Below are positions 12,431 to 26,279 of a DNA stretch of 64,000 bases, one piece after another. This stretch comes from Blasia pusilla (Eukaryota; Marchantiophyta; Marchantiopsida; Blasiales), in NCBI GenBank assembly GCA_050084515.1, contig CM114271.1:44950001-45014000 (forward strand), given 5' to 3'. Under the pieces are notes generated by a model. That model worked only from the letters and a program-made list of their open reading frames with translations, was not told the origin of the DNA and did not search any database. Within the stretch, counting starts at the first letter, position 1. Every line of letters starts with the position of its first letter. Position numbers and translations under genes: made by a program.

Positions 12431-13866
12431 TTGTTTGAGATTACTCTTCCATCATATTTGGCGTTAATTTTGGCTTCATCCAGAAGATTTTCTCTATTGT
12501 TAGATGATGGACGTACGGCACATTCACGCTTCAAGATTCTTATCAATCTTTATGAGAGCTTCACTTGTCAATACACACCCTTATGGCATAATATTCACCT
12601 CCGAGTATTACAAGTTTTGATTTGCTTCTCAGTGTCATTCTAATATCCATAAGTATACCAAGGTCTTATGTACTTCCACGTATTATTTGCAATTTAACAG
12701 TCAAAATTGACGCAACATGGTTAATCTGTCGGGGAATGCTCATCATATGGGACGAAGCTCCTATGACTCATTGTTATGCATTTGAGGCAATCAATGGCAC
12801 TTACCAAGATATTATGGGAGTGGTGGTCTCTGATTTACGATAGATACTATTTGGTGGAAAACTCATTACATTTGATGGTGACTTTCATCAAGAGTTGTCT
12901 CTTGTTTGTCATGTGAACCATCCTCAAATCATCCAAGCCACTATCAAACGGTCATCTCTATGGTCTTATGTAAAGGTGATGAAGTTAACAACAGATATGA
13001 GAGTTCAAATATTGAAAGGGCATATGTGTACTCAACAACAAGCCTTTGCTAATTGGTTGTTGGATGTGGAAGAGGACCGTGTACCTTTAAAATGGAGAAG
13101 ACTTTATGTGATTACCATGTGAAATGATTACTAAAAGCATCGAGATATGCAATCTTATTGATCTTACCTATGGAAAATGTTCGAGCCAGTTCTACGATAT
13201 TAACTTCTTAAGAGATACGACTATTTTGAGATCGAGGAATAGAGGTGTTGACGATATAAATGCTCACATCATGCCTCTGTTTTCTATAGAGACAACAATT
13301 TTTATCCATATTTACCTTAACGTTGACTCTCTTCCAAATAACGGAATGAGTCATATATATCCCACTGAGTTTTTAAATACATGTGTGCCTTCAAGAATAC
13401 CTCCACATTGTTTGTGTTTGAAGATTGATGCACGAATCATGCTCTTACAAAACATCAACGGGTCACAGGGACAAGCAAATGGAACCAAATTGGTGATTTT
13501 TGGATTCAAACAATATTGCATAGATGCTGAAATCATCGGAGGGAAGAATATTGGAGATCGAGTTTTACTAACTCTAGTTTGCCATTTGATTTATGTAGGT
13601 TCCAATTACCGATTCTTCCAACTTTTGCTATGACTACTTATAAGTCTCAAGGTCAAACTCTACAAAAGGTGAGAATTTATTTTCTAATTCCCATTTTCTT
13701 TCATTTTCAAATATACGTAGAATTATCTAGAATAGAGATGGGATGTTCCATCCATAAAACGATTGGAAATGATGAAAATTCAAACAAAGAGATGACTGCA
13801 CACGAAATGCAACGTATAAAGAAATATTCCAATGACTTAAAATATTTCCTTTTTTTAAATAAATAA
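12431..13866 (+). pseudogene. Helitron PIF1-type helicase domain, broken
   Basis: Recognisable blocks in order are DDGRTAHSRFKI (12505-12540), LIIWDEAPM with the Walker B DEAP (12740-12770), FGGKLITFDGDFHQ (12850-12890), RSSLW (12950), a CLKIDARIMLLQNINGSQG block (13415-13470) and AMTTYKSQGQTLQKV followed by YVELSR (13640-13735), the usual PIF1/Helitron C-terminal motifs. The helicase unwinds DNA during rolling-circle transposition. I find no GxxGxGKT Walker A upstream of the DGRTAHSRF block, so that segment appears deleted. Stops (for example just before 12843) and frame changes break the frame. Confidence 0.82.
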
Positions 13867-14054
13867 ATAAAAAGAAAAAAAAGGAAAATGGGATGAGAGG
13901 AAACACTCCTCATGTGTGTTAACACCTATCCTATAAGGGTTCTGATGGTGTTGATACGTGTCACTTTAACAGAGGGAATTCAACTAAAGGGAGAAAATAA
14001 GTGAAATAATAACTGAATATATTTTAAAATTTGAATATCCAATTTGAATATATA

Positions 14055-14245
14055 TCTATATTATTAACGGAGGATGGGTTTAGAGAATCCCTCCTCCTCC
14101 TCTCAACACGTGTCCACCAAAGGCTTTCCTGGTGTTGACATATGTCAACACTAGGGATTTAAATATAATGAATAAGAGAAAAGAAAATGAGACTATAAAT
14201 TATTTTATTCCAAGATTTTATGCCACCTCACAGGCAACGCTCTAG
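14055..14245 (+). mobile_element. possible short non-autonomous Helitron
   Basis: Starts with A|TCTATATTATTAACGG and ends with CTAG|T, so it would sit between A and T as Helitrons do. Only a 4-bp TGCC/GGCA stem precedes the CTAG, shorter than typical. The first 60 bp resemble 2853-2910, supporting a repeated family. Inference only. Confidence 0.28.
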
Positions 14246-14509
14246 TGTACGTATATTTCCCTCTTGGCACTTTACAAATGCAAATTGAGAGAACCATAAC
14301 CTTACCATTAGTATATATGTAATTCCCTCTTGGCACCATACGAGTGCAAATCTATATAATAAGTGGCGATCCCATATGCATAATACGACAAGATAGTGAG
14401 ATAATACGACAAAATAGGCAATGTGTTGATTTTTTTTGTTTGAGCCACATTAGATGGGTAGAAATAGATAGGGATAGAGAAAAAAAATAGGGATTTGAGT
14501 GGAATAGAA

Positions 14510-14825
14510 AAATAAGTTTATTAATAAATTAAAAATGTATTTAATGTTATAATGGAAGATTATAAATATTAGTGAAGTGGCATAATTATGATAAATAACC
14601 AAAAATTTAGAATTTTTCCTTAATTCATATTTGATGGAAAGGGAAAATAAATTTTAATGGAGAAGGAGTACATTTGGTTTAAATTTTATGAAAGGATAAA
14701 ATTCCTTACGGGATAGGATATCATTTAAATTTGAATGGAGGATTGTAATTACTTAGAAGAGTGAAATGTTATTACTCTTCTAAGATTTTAGAAAATAGAA
14801 ACTATAATTAAATTTTGAAATGAAC
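14510..14825 (+). repeat. AT-rich direct repeat, copy 1
   Basis: The block TTATGTTATAATGGA...GGGAAAATAAATTTTAATGGA...ATCATTTAAATT...AATTACTTAGAAGA recurs with the same order and spacing at 15245-15565, and partly at 15790-15930. Non-coding. Confidence 0.6.
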
Positions 14826-15244
14826 AGATTAGGCAACATGGGTAGATGGGTAGAAATTGTTTTTCGACCTTATGAGATGTGTGGAAAAATGAAATTGAAT
14901 GAAACCAATATGCGACCCCTTTTCAAGATTTTGAGTTTTATAATGGAATAACACAAACACAATGGAACAACCGTGTTTGGATTGGTGGGGACAGTCTTAT
15001 TCGGATTCGTACTAACACCTGAGTAGGGATAGAACACATGTTTGGAAGAAACACTAATATGGAGATATGGCTATTCAATTTTGTTCGTATTAATGAGAGA
15101 ATTAATTGTTAGCACAGATACTAACATCTTACCATTCAAAATTCTCATCCTAAGGTCGAGAAAGTGCAAAGTAACTTGCATTCTGCAAGCTCTGCTCGTG
15201 GAGTCGACTTCTTGTAGGGGTCGTAATAAAAAATACTTATTACA

Positions 15245-15565
15245 ATTATAAAATTATAAAATAAATAATAATTTATGTTATAATGGATCATCAAAAGTGT
15301 ATATAATAAAGAAAAATTAATGAAATAAAAGTACTAGAAGACAAATTTTTTATTCTTCAACTTATATTTGTTGGGAAGGGAAAATATATTTTAATGGAAA
15401 TAGAGTGGATATTTTCTAAATTTTATTGAAGGGTAGAATTTTTTAGGGGAGTGGAATATCATTTAAATTCTAAGGGAGGAGTGGAATTACTTAGAAGATC
15501 CGAATGTTATTATTCTTATGAGATTTAAGAAAATAAAAATAATATTTAAATTTTGAAATGAAAAG
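15245..15565 (+). repeat. AT-rich direct repeat, copy 2
   Basis: Diverged second copy of 14510-14825, sharing the GGGAAAATATATTTTAATGG, AATATCATTTAAATTC and GGAATTACTTAGAAGA blocks in order. Confidence 0.6.
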
Positions 15566-15789
15566 TATGCTTTTCTTAGAAATAAGAAATTTAATTCCTA
15601 TTTCATATTTTGGGAAAGTAAAATGAATTTTAAAGCAAAAACGGGAATTTTTTAGTTAATTTAAATTAGCTTAGAATTTGATTAGTGGATGTTATTTTGG
15701 AAGGAAATTTGGAAAGGGAAGGGTAGAAATGGGAGGAATTTGCTTAAGGCCCCCCCTAACGAATTAACGTAACCTTGCCGACCCCATGA

Positions 15790-15930
15790 AATTGTTTCAA
15801 CTTAATGGAAATGATCATGGAGGAGTGAAATTGTTTTACAAGAGTTGGATATTATTTAAAAGTGAAATAATATCACTCTTTTAAGATTTACAAAATTGGA
15901 AATTATATTAAAATTTTAATAAATTTTTTT
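15790..15930 (+). repeat. AT-rich direct repeat, partial copy 3
   Basis: Shares the GGAGGAGTGAAATTG...TTGGATATTATTTAAA...TATCACTCTTTTAAGATTTA order with the later halves of copies 1 and 2. Confidence 0.4.
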
Positions 15931-16125
15931 TCTAAATTAAAAAAAATCATTTTCGGACACAAGTTAGCATGCTAATTAAAAAGATCAACTAGTTGAGAGA
16001 ACCATAATCTTACCATGGTTCTTTCGTTTGGAAAACAAAAAACCGTCTAGGATTGGATGATGTCTATGCGCCCCTCCTTGTACTTCTGACGAAAACATAT
16101 ACGATCATTCATCAAACGATCGACT

Positions 16126-16440
16126 ATGCAAGTTCAGTTTGAGGAAATGATTTTCCGCCACGTATTGGGGGAACAAAACATGATGATCACACTCGTCCAC
16201 CAATCATGGGATTGCACGACACGTGGACGTACGGGTGTCGATTTTCCACGGCGGACTCCATGGCAAAAAGATTTCGCGGGCACCCTTGACTCCGGTTGGC
16301 GTCCACAGGACAAGAACGAGGAGGATTCGCCAGGAGTTGCTGTGTGGACACGTTTCAATCAAATAGCGTTGCGAAGCAGAAACTGCGAAAAAGAATGTGG
16401 TGGAGAACCTGACGACGTCGACAGGGGACTATGAAAACCC
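16126..16440. other. GC-rich segment flanking repeat copy D, no gene recognised
   Basis: GC-rich, with short overlapping ORFs on both strands and no recognisable domain. It stands in the same relation to copy D as the 3.3- and 7.5-kb islands do to copies A and B, in reversed orientation. Confidence 0.4.
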
Positions 16441-16493
16441 AGGGAAAGTAAACGAGAACGAAATAGCTGAATAAAGGTGCAATAAGCAGAAAT

Positions 16494-16590
16494 GATGCAC
16501 TTCGATAAAAACGTGTGATGGAAAACCCATCGGAAGTACAAAAGAGGGGACTCAAAGAGTCGAAACCTGAAGGCCACAACAAGGCAATAA
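16494..16590 (-). repeat. dispersed repeat, copy D (inverted)
   Basis: On the minus strand it reads GGCCTTCAGGTTTCGACTC, then TTTGAGTCCCCTCTTTTGTAC, TTCCGATGGGTTTTCCATC and TTTTTATCGAAGTGCATC. This is very close to copy B at 8240-8330. Confidence 0.65.
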
Positions 16591-16599
16591 GAGAAGAGA

Positions 16600-18480
16600 A
16601 GAATGGTGGCAGAGTCTTGTAGGCATATTCGTGGAGCCGACCGAAGACATTAATCTTTGGAGATATTTCCCGAAGATCGCAAAGCTATCCCCTCGATCAA
16701 AAAGCGTTCAGTCTCATCACCTGAGGATATGAATGACTCCGATAGAGGCGACGCCTGTGTCATAATGTCCTTTGTATGTACATCGTCATCAAGATATGGT
16801 GATACAACTGCGACTGCGTTGGGCTGCGCCGCTGCTGACCACTAAATGGAGGGAATGAGGAAAATACAACGGAGCCAATAGAAAGCTGCCGGAGTACGGG
16901 TGCAGTCACTAGCACAGTTCCAGGCGGATACGCCGCTCAATGCCTGCCAGGATCTCAGATTTCATGTTCGAGGTATCAATTCTATATGGGGCACTGTCAT
17001 TATCCTGCTTGATTAGTGTCGTGTGAACGACGTCCACTCGGGTAGTTTCAACGCACAAACGGTGTGCCTACATTTTCACTACGTGTCGCCTCCAACTCGC
17101 AAGACAATTCAAGGCGAGCGAAGCCTTTCCAAGAATCACCTTCGAGCAACGAGCTGACCAGTCAGATTGTAGGCGTTCGTCGACTGAACTTCCTCGCTCG
17201 AATCCTCCTAAAGCCGCTAGTGTGATTAGTCTAGCAACGTGACAACATGGGGTCCAGTCACTACGCCCGATCGTCTTTCCGGTCCACTCGCCATCGTGGA
17301 GTGCTACGAGGGGGAAGAAGGAAACATGAACCCGATGGACCGTAAACTTTTCCACCCATTGCGTGGGTGGAATCTGGCACGGAAAGGTTTGAATCGAACT
17401 TGGAGGGAATCCTCCCCTCCGTCCACAGCGCTTTACCCGCTAGAAGATATCGTGAGCTCTTCGCCATAGGCTTCGTTTGCATGTGGAAATTGCCGATCAC
17501 CCAACTCAACTACAGGAAGGACTGCTAAAACGGCCAACACTCCACTTGTCATCGGTAGACTGCCAAACCCGTGAGGGATTTCGAATTGATGGATGCCAAC
17601 ATCGAAGCGGCGTTCGGTCGAGTAGCGAGACACATGGCTCGTAGGGGATCCTCTATTCCGTTGCATAGGGACAACATAAAATCTGGGCTGATACGCTTAA
17701 CCGCACACATGTCCTTAATGGACCTTCCTTGCCGCTGTAAAGAGAACGTCCCGAGTGAGATTTTTCTCATTGGAGAGACACATGTCCACTAGCGGCCCTT
17801 CCTATTGCTTTGACGGTATTCGAAGTGACAGCAACAATGCGAAGGTATGGAGTGAGACTATCGAGAAGTCAAGCGTAACAAAGCGCTTCTCCATGTGTCC
17901 GGCCCCTGACCAAGCCATCGGCTCTTTTACCACATGGGACTGTCACCACGTCTCCGTTCCTCGCCTCCTCTGTGCTTCCCTGACCTCACCGGTGTTCGTT
18001 GGATCATTGCTGTTGGAGTTCGGGCGAGCGTTTGGACGTTTCTTGTCAAATAAGGTGAGTACACCAGACCGCTTGCCAAGTACAGTACAAGCGGGTCGGG
18101 GGCCACACGTTTCTGGAGAGATTCTCGACGCCAAGCTTGGATTGTCTTGGAAAAGCAACGGCCGTAACCGAGTGGTCGACCTTGGCTCCCGAGCTTCGAG
18201 CCTCTCGGATACAGATTCCCGAGTCCCGAACCGTAAAGTAATGGGTGAGAATCCGCCTTTTCATACCAGCCTCGAGGTTTCTGGAAATCTGGAGCCACAT
18301 ATTCTTTTCCCCGCAATACTAAAACCGCGAAAAAAAGAGGAGCACATACTCCCTGCCCGTCCCGATAGGGTTCGATATTTCTGAGCCAGTCATAAAATCG
18401 ATGATCAGGATTCCGCCGGCTTGAAGCTCAGATCCGACCAGCGCGTCTGGATTTTAGCGGTACCTCCGCATTTGGACTGA
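16600..18480. other. GC-rich island with long but unrecognised ORFs
   Basis: Overlapping ORFs occur on both strands, the longest 17755-18384 (plus, 209 codons) and 17927-18316 (minus). Composition is Ser/Arg-rich with no transmembrane pattern, repeats or domain I recognise. Opposite-strand ORFs of similar length suggest openness caused by base composition. It could be a decayed gag-like or host exon region, but I cannot name it. Confidence 0.3.
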
Positions 18481-18547
18481 CTGTGAGTCAAACGCGCCAT
18501 GGCACTGCAGTGCACCACATACTCCGCAGGGCTTGGCTAGTTCGTTT

Positions 18548-18566
18548 ACGCTCGTCGGTTTTTTAC
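18548..18566. other. perfect 7-bp hairpin with T loop
   Basis: CGTCGGT, a short T loop, then ACCGACG. It lies at the GC-rich to AT-rich transition. No function can be assigned. Confidence 0.3.
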
Positions 18567-18599
18567 CGACGGGAAACACTACCGGTTGGTTATTTTTTA

Positions 18600-19480
18600 A
18601 TTTCCATTATAATGTTTGTTTCCGGGATTAGATTTTCTAATCTTTGATAAATCGCAGGGGAAATAAATAAATGTTTGAAGAAGTATGTGAAGGGAAGGGA
18701 TTAATCAAGTTCCATACAAATTCAAACTTTTTTTTATGCCGATACGAGGAGAAACATTTTCTTACTGCCTAGTTGCAACGTGTCAAGTAGAGGGGTGTTT
18801 GCAAATCAAGAAGACACTCTTCCATAATAATATAGATAAGAGGAAATTTCCAAATTCTCTCGACATGATTTACAAAGGACTAGTAAAACTAAGTATGTAT
18901 CTTTCATGCCGTTCTATCCCACATCACCATTAAACAAAATCCAAAGGTAATCCAAAAATTCTTATAGTAGCTGAGCCACATATCTCGGAGGCTCCCATAT
19001 CTCTACTCCATATGTCATCTCACTTTACTTTGAGATGGTAGTGCGTAAATTCCAATTTTAAATAGAAATTTGCATGTATGTTAGAGGAGGTCTAATCTTG
19101 AAGAAACAAACCTCATGCGCACACGAAATCCATTCTAATCTGGAAAATGTGAACTTTAATTTTTTGAAAGGGACCTTCTTTTTCAAGAAGATTTCACTTC
19201 TTTGGAAAGTGAAAATACCCCAAAAAGTAAACCCTTTTCTCGTATGAGAGTATTCAATCCCTATATTTGGTGGATAGTAAGCTTTTGTCAAAAACTTCCA
19301 AGGAAAATAGAAGATTTTCTTGAGTAGGGACAATATGCTTAGTACCATGGTTCATGGAGAATTGATGGGAAAGTTAGGGATGGCCCCGAGCCTAGTCACC
19401 ACGAATTAAACAAGCACATTGAATGAAAGATGATTATGAGAATGAATTGGCGTGTGGAAAGGATTTTGCTCATCAGGAAT
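18600..19480. other. AT-rich intergenic DNA, no gene recognised
   Basis: Short ORFs only; no domain or repeat structure recognised. Confidence 0.4.
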
Positions 19481-19484
19481 TAAC

Positions 19485-19960
19485 TTGTATCACACGTATA
19501 CACATCGTTACATAACATTCATCATTTTCACCATCCATACACTCCTAAAACTAGATACCATTCTAAATCATGAAATCCAAATATACAACCAATCATATAA
19601 CAGAAAAGTCTCCAATAGTATTTAACATCAAATCATATGCTCATATTCCATAGTTCTCTCTCATGTCAAACCAAACCCAATCTCATAATGAGAGGCTTGA
19701 GTTATTGAAAAGGTAAGGAGCATTTTAGTGTTGGTTCGTCAAGAATGAAGATTTAAAAAATAGATAATGATCTCTCCAAGCTTTGTCTTAGATATACCCT
19801 ATCTCCCTTCCCCAAGCTCTTTTTCCGATTTACATAGGTGATCCTTGTACCTCTTGACTTGAAATAATAGGGGGGTACTTTGCAAAACATGAAGTAAACT
19901 AAGCTAGAAATAGAGAGCTTACTCAAAATAGTAAGTTGCTTATAATAGTTCCAAATGAGC
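19485..19960 (+). repeat. dispersed repeat also present at 53.3 kb, copy 1
   Basis: Shares ordered blocks with 53285-53780: ATACACATCGTTACATAA, a TCTCTCTCATGTCAAACC block, AATGAGAGGCTTG, a CTTGACTT block, and ACTCAAAATAGTAAGTTGCTTATAATAGTT-type sequence. Probably part of one transposon family, perhaps an LTR or non-autonomous element. Confidence 0.5.
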
Positions 19961-20740
19961 ATAATATATGGATAACCTACACACTTAGATTACCCTCCCG
20001 TCATTGAGTCGCCTCAACATAGAGGCACGCGATGTCCGACCTCCCTACATACGCCAAGTAGATACCCTTCTGTCCACTACAAAAGAGGTAACACCCTACT
20101 AAGAACTATATTGGCTACAATATATTTATGACAATTTTAAGAATTAGTATAACTATTGTAGCTTTCTTAGTTAGGATAGATGTGGCATCTACCCTAACTT
20201 AGGGTGACGGTATGCCCTTTGTGTGACTCAACACTTGGGACATACGAGTACTTCTTTGACTCTATCTTGCGAGACTCATATAGAGTTGAGTCTCGCCGCT
20301 GACTTTTTTTTTGTAAATGTACATAATATTTTCCTCTCGTAATGTGGGATGTCTTCATGCGTCTAGCTAAGAGGAGAATATAATTAAAAAGGAAATCTCA
20401 AAATGTAATGATGTGATGTTTCTCTCTCCTATGAAATTCTAATTATTTTTTAATCAGGAAATTTGTAGTTATTATTCTAAAAATACGAATGAGATGCCGA
20501 TGGAAAATTATCACAATTTTCTAACCCAATAGGAAAGAAACGATGAAATTTTCGGATAGTAACCTTAGTGGGGAAGCCCAGGCGACATAAGTAGGAGCCT
20601 TGTATGGAAATGGAATACCTGTTTTGCAAAATCAAATAAGCGCGTCGAAAATCGGGAAAGTAAGGCACTTGGACACCTGGAGCCTATATTTGCCGTTCCT
20701 ATGAGTTGTACATGGGAAATCTGACAGCGCTTCACCTTAG
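19961..20740. other. intergenic, no gene recognised
   Basis: Short ORFs without domains; composition changes toward GC-rich at the right edge. Confidence 0.35.
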
Positions 20741-20879
20741 CGTATCTTGTTCATCTATTCAGGAATGAGAACCGGAACATTTCAAGCTTCCCGTCAAGGT
20801 GGTGTGGTCGCGCCAGCTGGTCGCTTGCGTTCCGTCGCGAAGGGTCCGACCCGAAAGTGGTGCCGTGCGGGAAACCGAC

Positions 20880-21255
20880 TTTGCCCTGACGCTAACCCCG
20901 AAGCACGACGTGAGCGTGAACCCGTGACAAGGTGGAGACGGACACGGTTTCCTGAACGGGGTGAATCCCGGTGGTGGCGTTTATCCGGATCGGATGTGGT
21001 GGGGAGTCGCAGTCAAAGCAGCGCCGGGGCTTTGAACGACGTTATGAAGACCCTCACTCTGACCGTCGCTCTCTCGGTGGAGCAGTTCACGCCGAGGCGC
21101 GACGTCCGCGTGCACGCGTCACGAAGTTTGGAGACGGACATAGTTTCCTAATCCGGGTGAATTCAAGTCGCCAGGTTTATCCGGAGCGGATGTGGTGGGC
21201 CTTCGCAGGCAAATGACAGCCGGGGCTTTCAACGGCGTTCTGACGACCGTGAATT
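20880..21255 (+). repeat. diverged 196-bp tandem duplication upstream of beta-amylase
   Basis: GGAGACGGACA occurs at 20934 and 21130, CGGATGTGGTGGG at 20991 and 21187, and CCGGGGCTTT at 21024 and 21220. All three pairs are exactly 196 bp apart. The two units are GC-rich and only partly alike, and lie about 0.8-1.1 kb upstream of the beta-amylase start codon. They could be promoter-proximal or a separate minisatellite. Confidence 0.7.
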
Positions 21256-21320
21256 TAGCGCTGTTGGTCTTACCGGCGCTCCCCTCTTCGTGGAGCGGCT
21301 CGCACCATGGAAATCATCAT

Positions 21321-21337
21321 GTATGTATGTATGTATG
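21321..21337 (+). repeat. (GTAT)n microsatellite
   Basis: Four tandem GTAT units. Confidence 0.7.
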
Positions 21338-22037
21338 GCATGACATGATCTGTGATGTGCCTCGAGTCGAGTCACCGGCGTGCTTCGTTTGCCTTTACCG
21401 GGCATTCTACAAAAAGCAGCGCTCCGGCCTGTCATTGAGCATTGCAATCCCACCCCCCACAGGACTCCTTCCACCTCTACCATTCAACCTTCCTGTCTTT
21501 CTTTCTTCGCAAGTAAGCGTGTCTCTGGAGGTCTGTGTCTCTTTCCCGTTCAGGTGTCGTTAAAACTCCTTCGAGAATTCTCTGTACCCGCATTGTTCAT
21601 CTTCGCTTGTGCTACATCCCCTTCGAGGACTGAGTAGCGTGTGCCGGCGCTCGTTCGGGCTCGATTATCGACTGCTTGAGTCGAGGAGGCTGTATATTAC
21701 ACCGACGAGGTCCATCCGGTTCCGATAGTTGGTTGCCACTGAGTCTAAGAGGTTTCCCCACCATTTATCTCTCTGAACAGCAATTGCTGTCTATTCATTC
21801 TTCGGAAACAGAGTGCTTCACTTGTGAATATTTGCACTTCATCATCCGATCTTCATTACATTCTTTCGAGGAGTTCTATTACTTTTGTAAATTCTTTCCA
21901 TTCAAAACCTCAGGTTCCGCCTAAGCATTCAGTGCCGATACTACCTTCATCTTCCCACCCTTGATTTGGGTTGTACAATAGCCTGTTCTCATCGTCGCAC
22001 AGCGGGCTCGGTCTATTTTTTTGGTTTGCGGTCCACC

Positions 22038-24389
<2,352 letters not shown>

Positions 24390-26200
24390 TCAATGCTATA
24401 CAGTAGCCGAATCACACGCGAGACCGTTAAACATATTATTTTGTTCCCTTCTCCAGTTGTGTATAGTAGTTGCGAAAAAAAGATATTAGACCATGTTCTC
24501 CTATAAGCTCGAAACTGAATTCTCTCCTAAAGATTAGGAACCTGTCGTGTCGTACAGGAGGAGCTTCAACGTCAATCTTGTAGATATGTCATCTTAGGTA
24601 GGATGGTGCCGGTCGGCAAATGTACAAAGAGAATGGCATTGATCTTACAATTCCAGAAACTTTTGATGAACATGTTATGCGCCAATGGTAGTGCATAATT
24701 TGCATTGAACATTCAAAGCGACTTTTGAAAGTCATTGTAGAGCAAATTATTATCAAATTCAGAATTTGTGAGACGCGGCTTAGGACTTCACTATACCTAA
24801 TCAGCTTAAGGGAGGCAGGACGGCACGGACGCTGTGACCAATTCAGTACTTTGTAAATCTTTTCTACGTAACAAATTAAAAATTGAGAAATGGTCACTGC
24901 TGAGAACTCTGATCCAATTGCAAATCATTAAAAGTGGTACTTTGTAATGAGAGAAAAGAGAAGAATAGTGTAAAGAGCATTATCATAATCAATTCTGTAA
25001 AAATTACGAGAAAAGATGAAAAAAAGCTGATTGTAAATTACTATCAGGAAAAAAACGAATCATACAAATGCAAATTTGACTAATATATATTCAAAATTGA
25101 AATCAATTCTGTTAATCCCAAAATTAAAATACATACTACAAAAATGAAAAAAACATCCTTCAATATAATAAATAATTATTTTGAATATGAATTGAAATAT
25201 ATACTTACTCAATTTTGAACGATACAAATGGAAGAGTGTTGAACTATGATGTCTCACCTCCACCCGACGATGGAAAGAAAGTATATTAATCCTGCAGGTA
25301 GAAACTTCCTAACCTAAGCCATTTCCAAACCCCGATAGATCATCTCGCTAGCTCAGAGAAGTGTGTTCCACACTACATTCTAACACTAAGCTTTTGAGTT
25401 ATCAAGTAAAATTTGATGGCGTGTGATTGGCACAAGCAAAACTTGGTTTGCTTCAGAGACGTCCTTGCACATATGCGTAACAATTATTAGGGCATAAGGT
25501 AATTTATAGAAGGTCTATGAACGTTAGTTTACATCAACAGATTCACTTTTCATTACTTAGACCTGTAAGTAGAGTTGGAAATATACAGAGAAGCAATTTT
25601 CTTCGGGTTTTCCTAGTTATGGCATCCATTTAATAGTTGGAAATTGTGTCAAATTTGTTGACATAATTAAACCTGATTTGAAAGCTTTTCGTGACATGCC
25701 GATATCAAATCATTTGGTGCTGCTCGTCATTTTTAAAGATTACCTATCTTTAGATTCCTCTCATCGAAACGTCTGTTATCATCCATACTACTCGTAAAAT
25801 TACAAACCCCTCTCACACTTACAAACGATCGTCCACCAAAGATATCTTTAATTAAACAGAAAATGCGCACAACCTACTGCAACAAAGCAAGTAATGCTAC
25901 GAAAAAGTTACTTTAGAGAGCTTTTCATCCGGTGAAGTAATAATCACCATCCCTGCCATTATACCGCATATTATTTTCAAAAGTGTAATGGATATTATTG
26001 TAAGCTGGTTGCATAGATTATAGTTGGGCCCTTAGGTGGATCTATATGCCAAATTGCGAAATATTTCCACCTTCACTGCCATATGGAAGCCCTGGAAAGT
26101 CTAATGCTTTCCGATGCAGAGGTTTAAACTTCCTTTGATGTGGACTTTGCTGAGTCTGCTTCCCATGATCTGGCACCTTCACTGAAGAAGATGCCACCAT
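24390..26200. other. AT-rich DNA 3' of beta-amylase, no gene recognised
   Basis: Contains the 3' UTR of beta-amylase at its start; I could not place the poly(A) site. The rest is AT-rich with random short ORFs. Confidence 0.4.
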
Positions 26201-26279
26201 ATTCTCTTCAACCGACAGAATCCAACCCCATCCGCCAGGATTGTACTCAGTAACCCAGATTCTTCAAGAGTATCCTCAA

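Larger units (their letters stand above)
10028..13866 (+). mobile_element. decayed autonomous Helitron (Rep-helicase)
   Basis: Pieces of the Helitron RepHel protein occur in the correct order on the plus strand but in shifting frames. They are the CPSC...LHW N-terminal finger, the FAQLYFYDT block, the RGLQEML...NPYV block, the RYNLPT block, the LPSSF Rep block, a remnant of the HUH motif, then PIF1-type helicase motifs. Helitrons move by rolling-circle replication using this protein. Many frameshifts and stops make it non-functional. Its exact termini (TC start, hairpin plus CTRR end) were not identified with confidence. Confidence 0.8.

Noticed and set aside
18160-18230. tRNA-Ser-like segment
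   Set aside because: Some words resemble tRNA (GAGTGGTCGA), but no acceptor or T-arm pairing could be made.
17755-18384. 209-codon ORF and its opposite-strand partners as genes
   Set aside because: GC-rich DNA with open frames on both strands, no recognisable domain and no intron or promoter signals. Listed only as an island.
21966-22037. Upstream ATG (21966) as the beta-amylase start
   Set aside because: In frame, but the ATG at 22038 has a far better context (CCACCATGG) and begins with MAAA, typical of plastid leaders.
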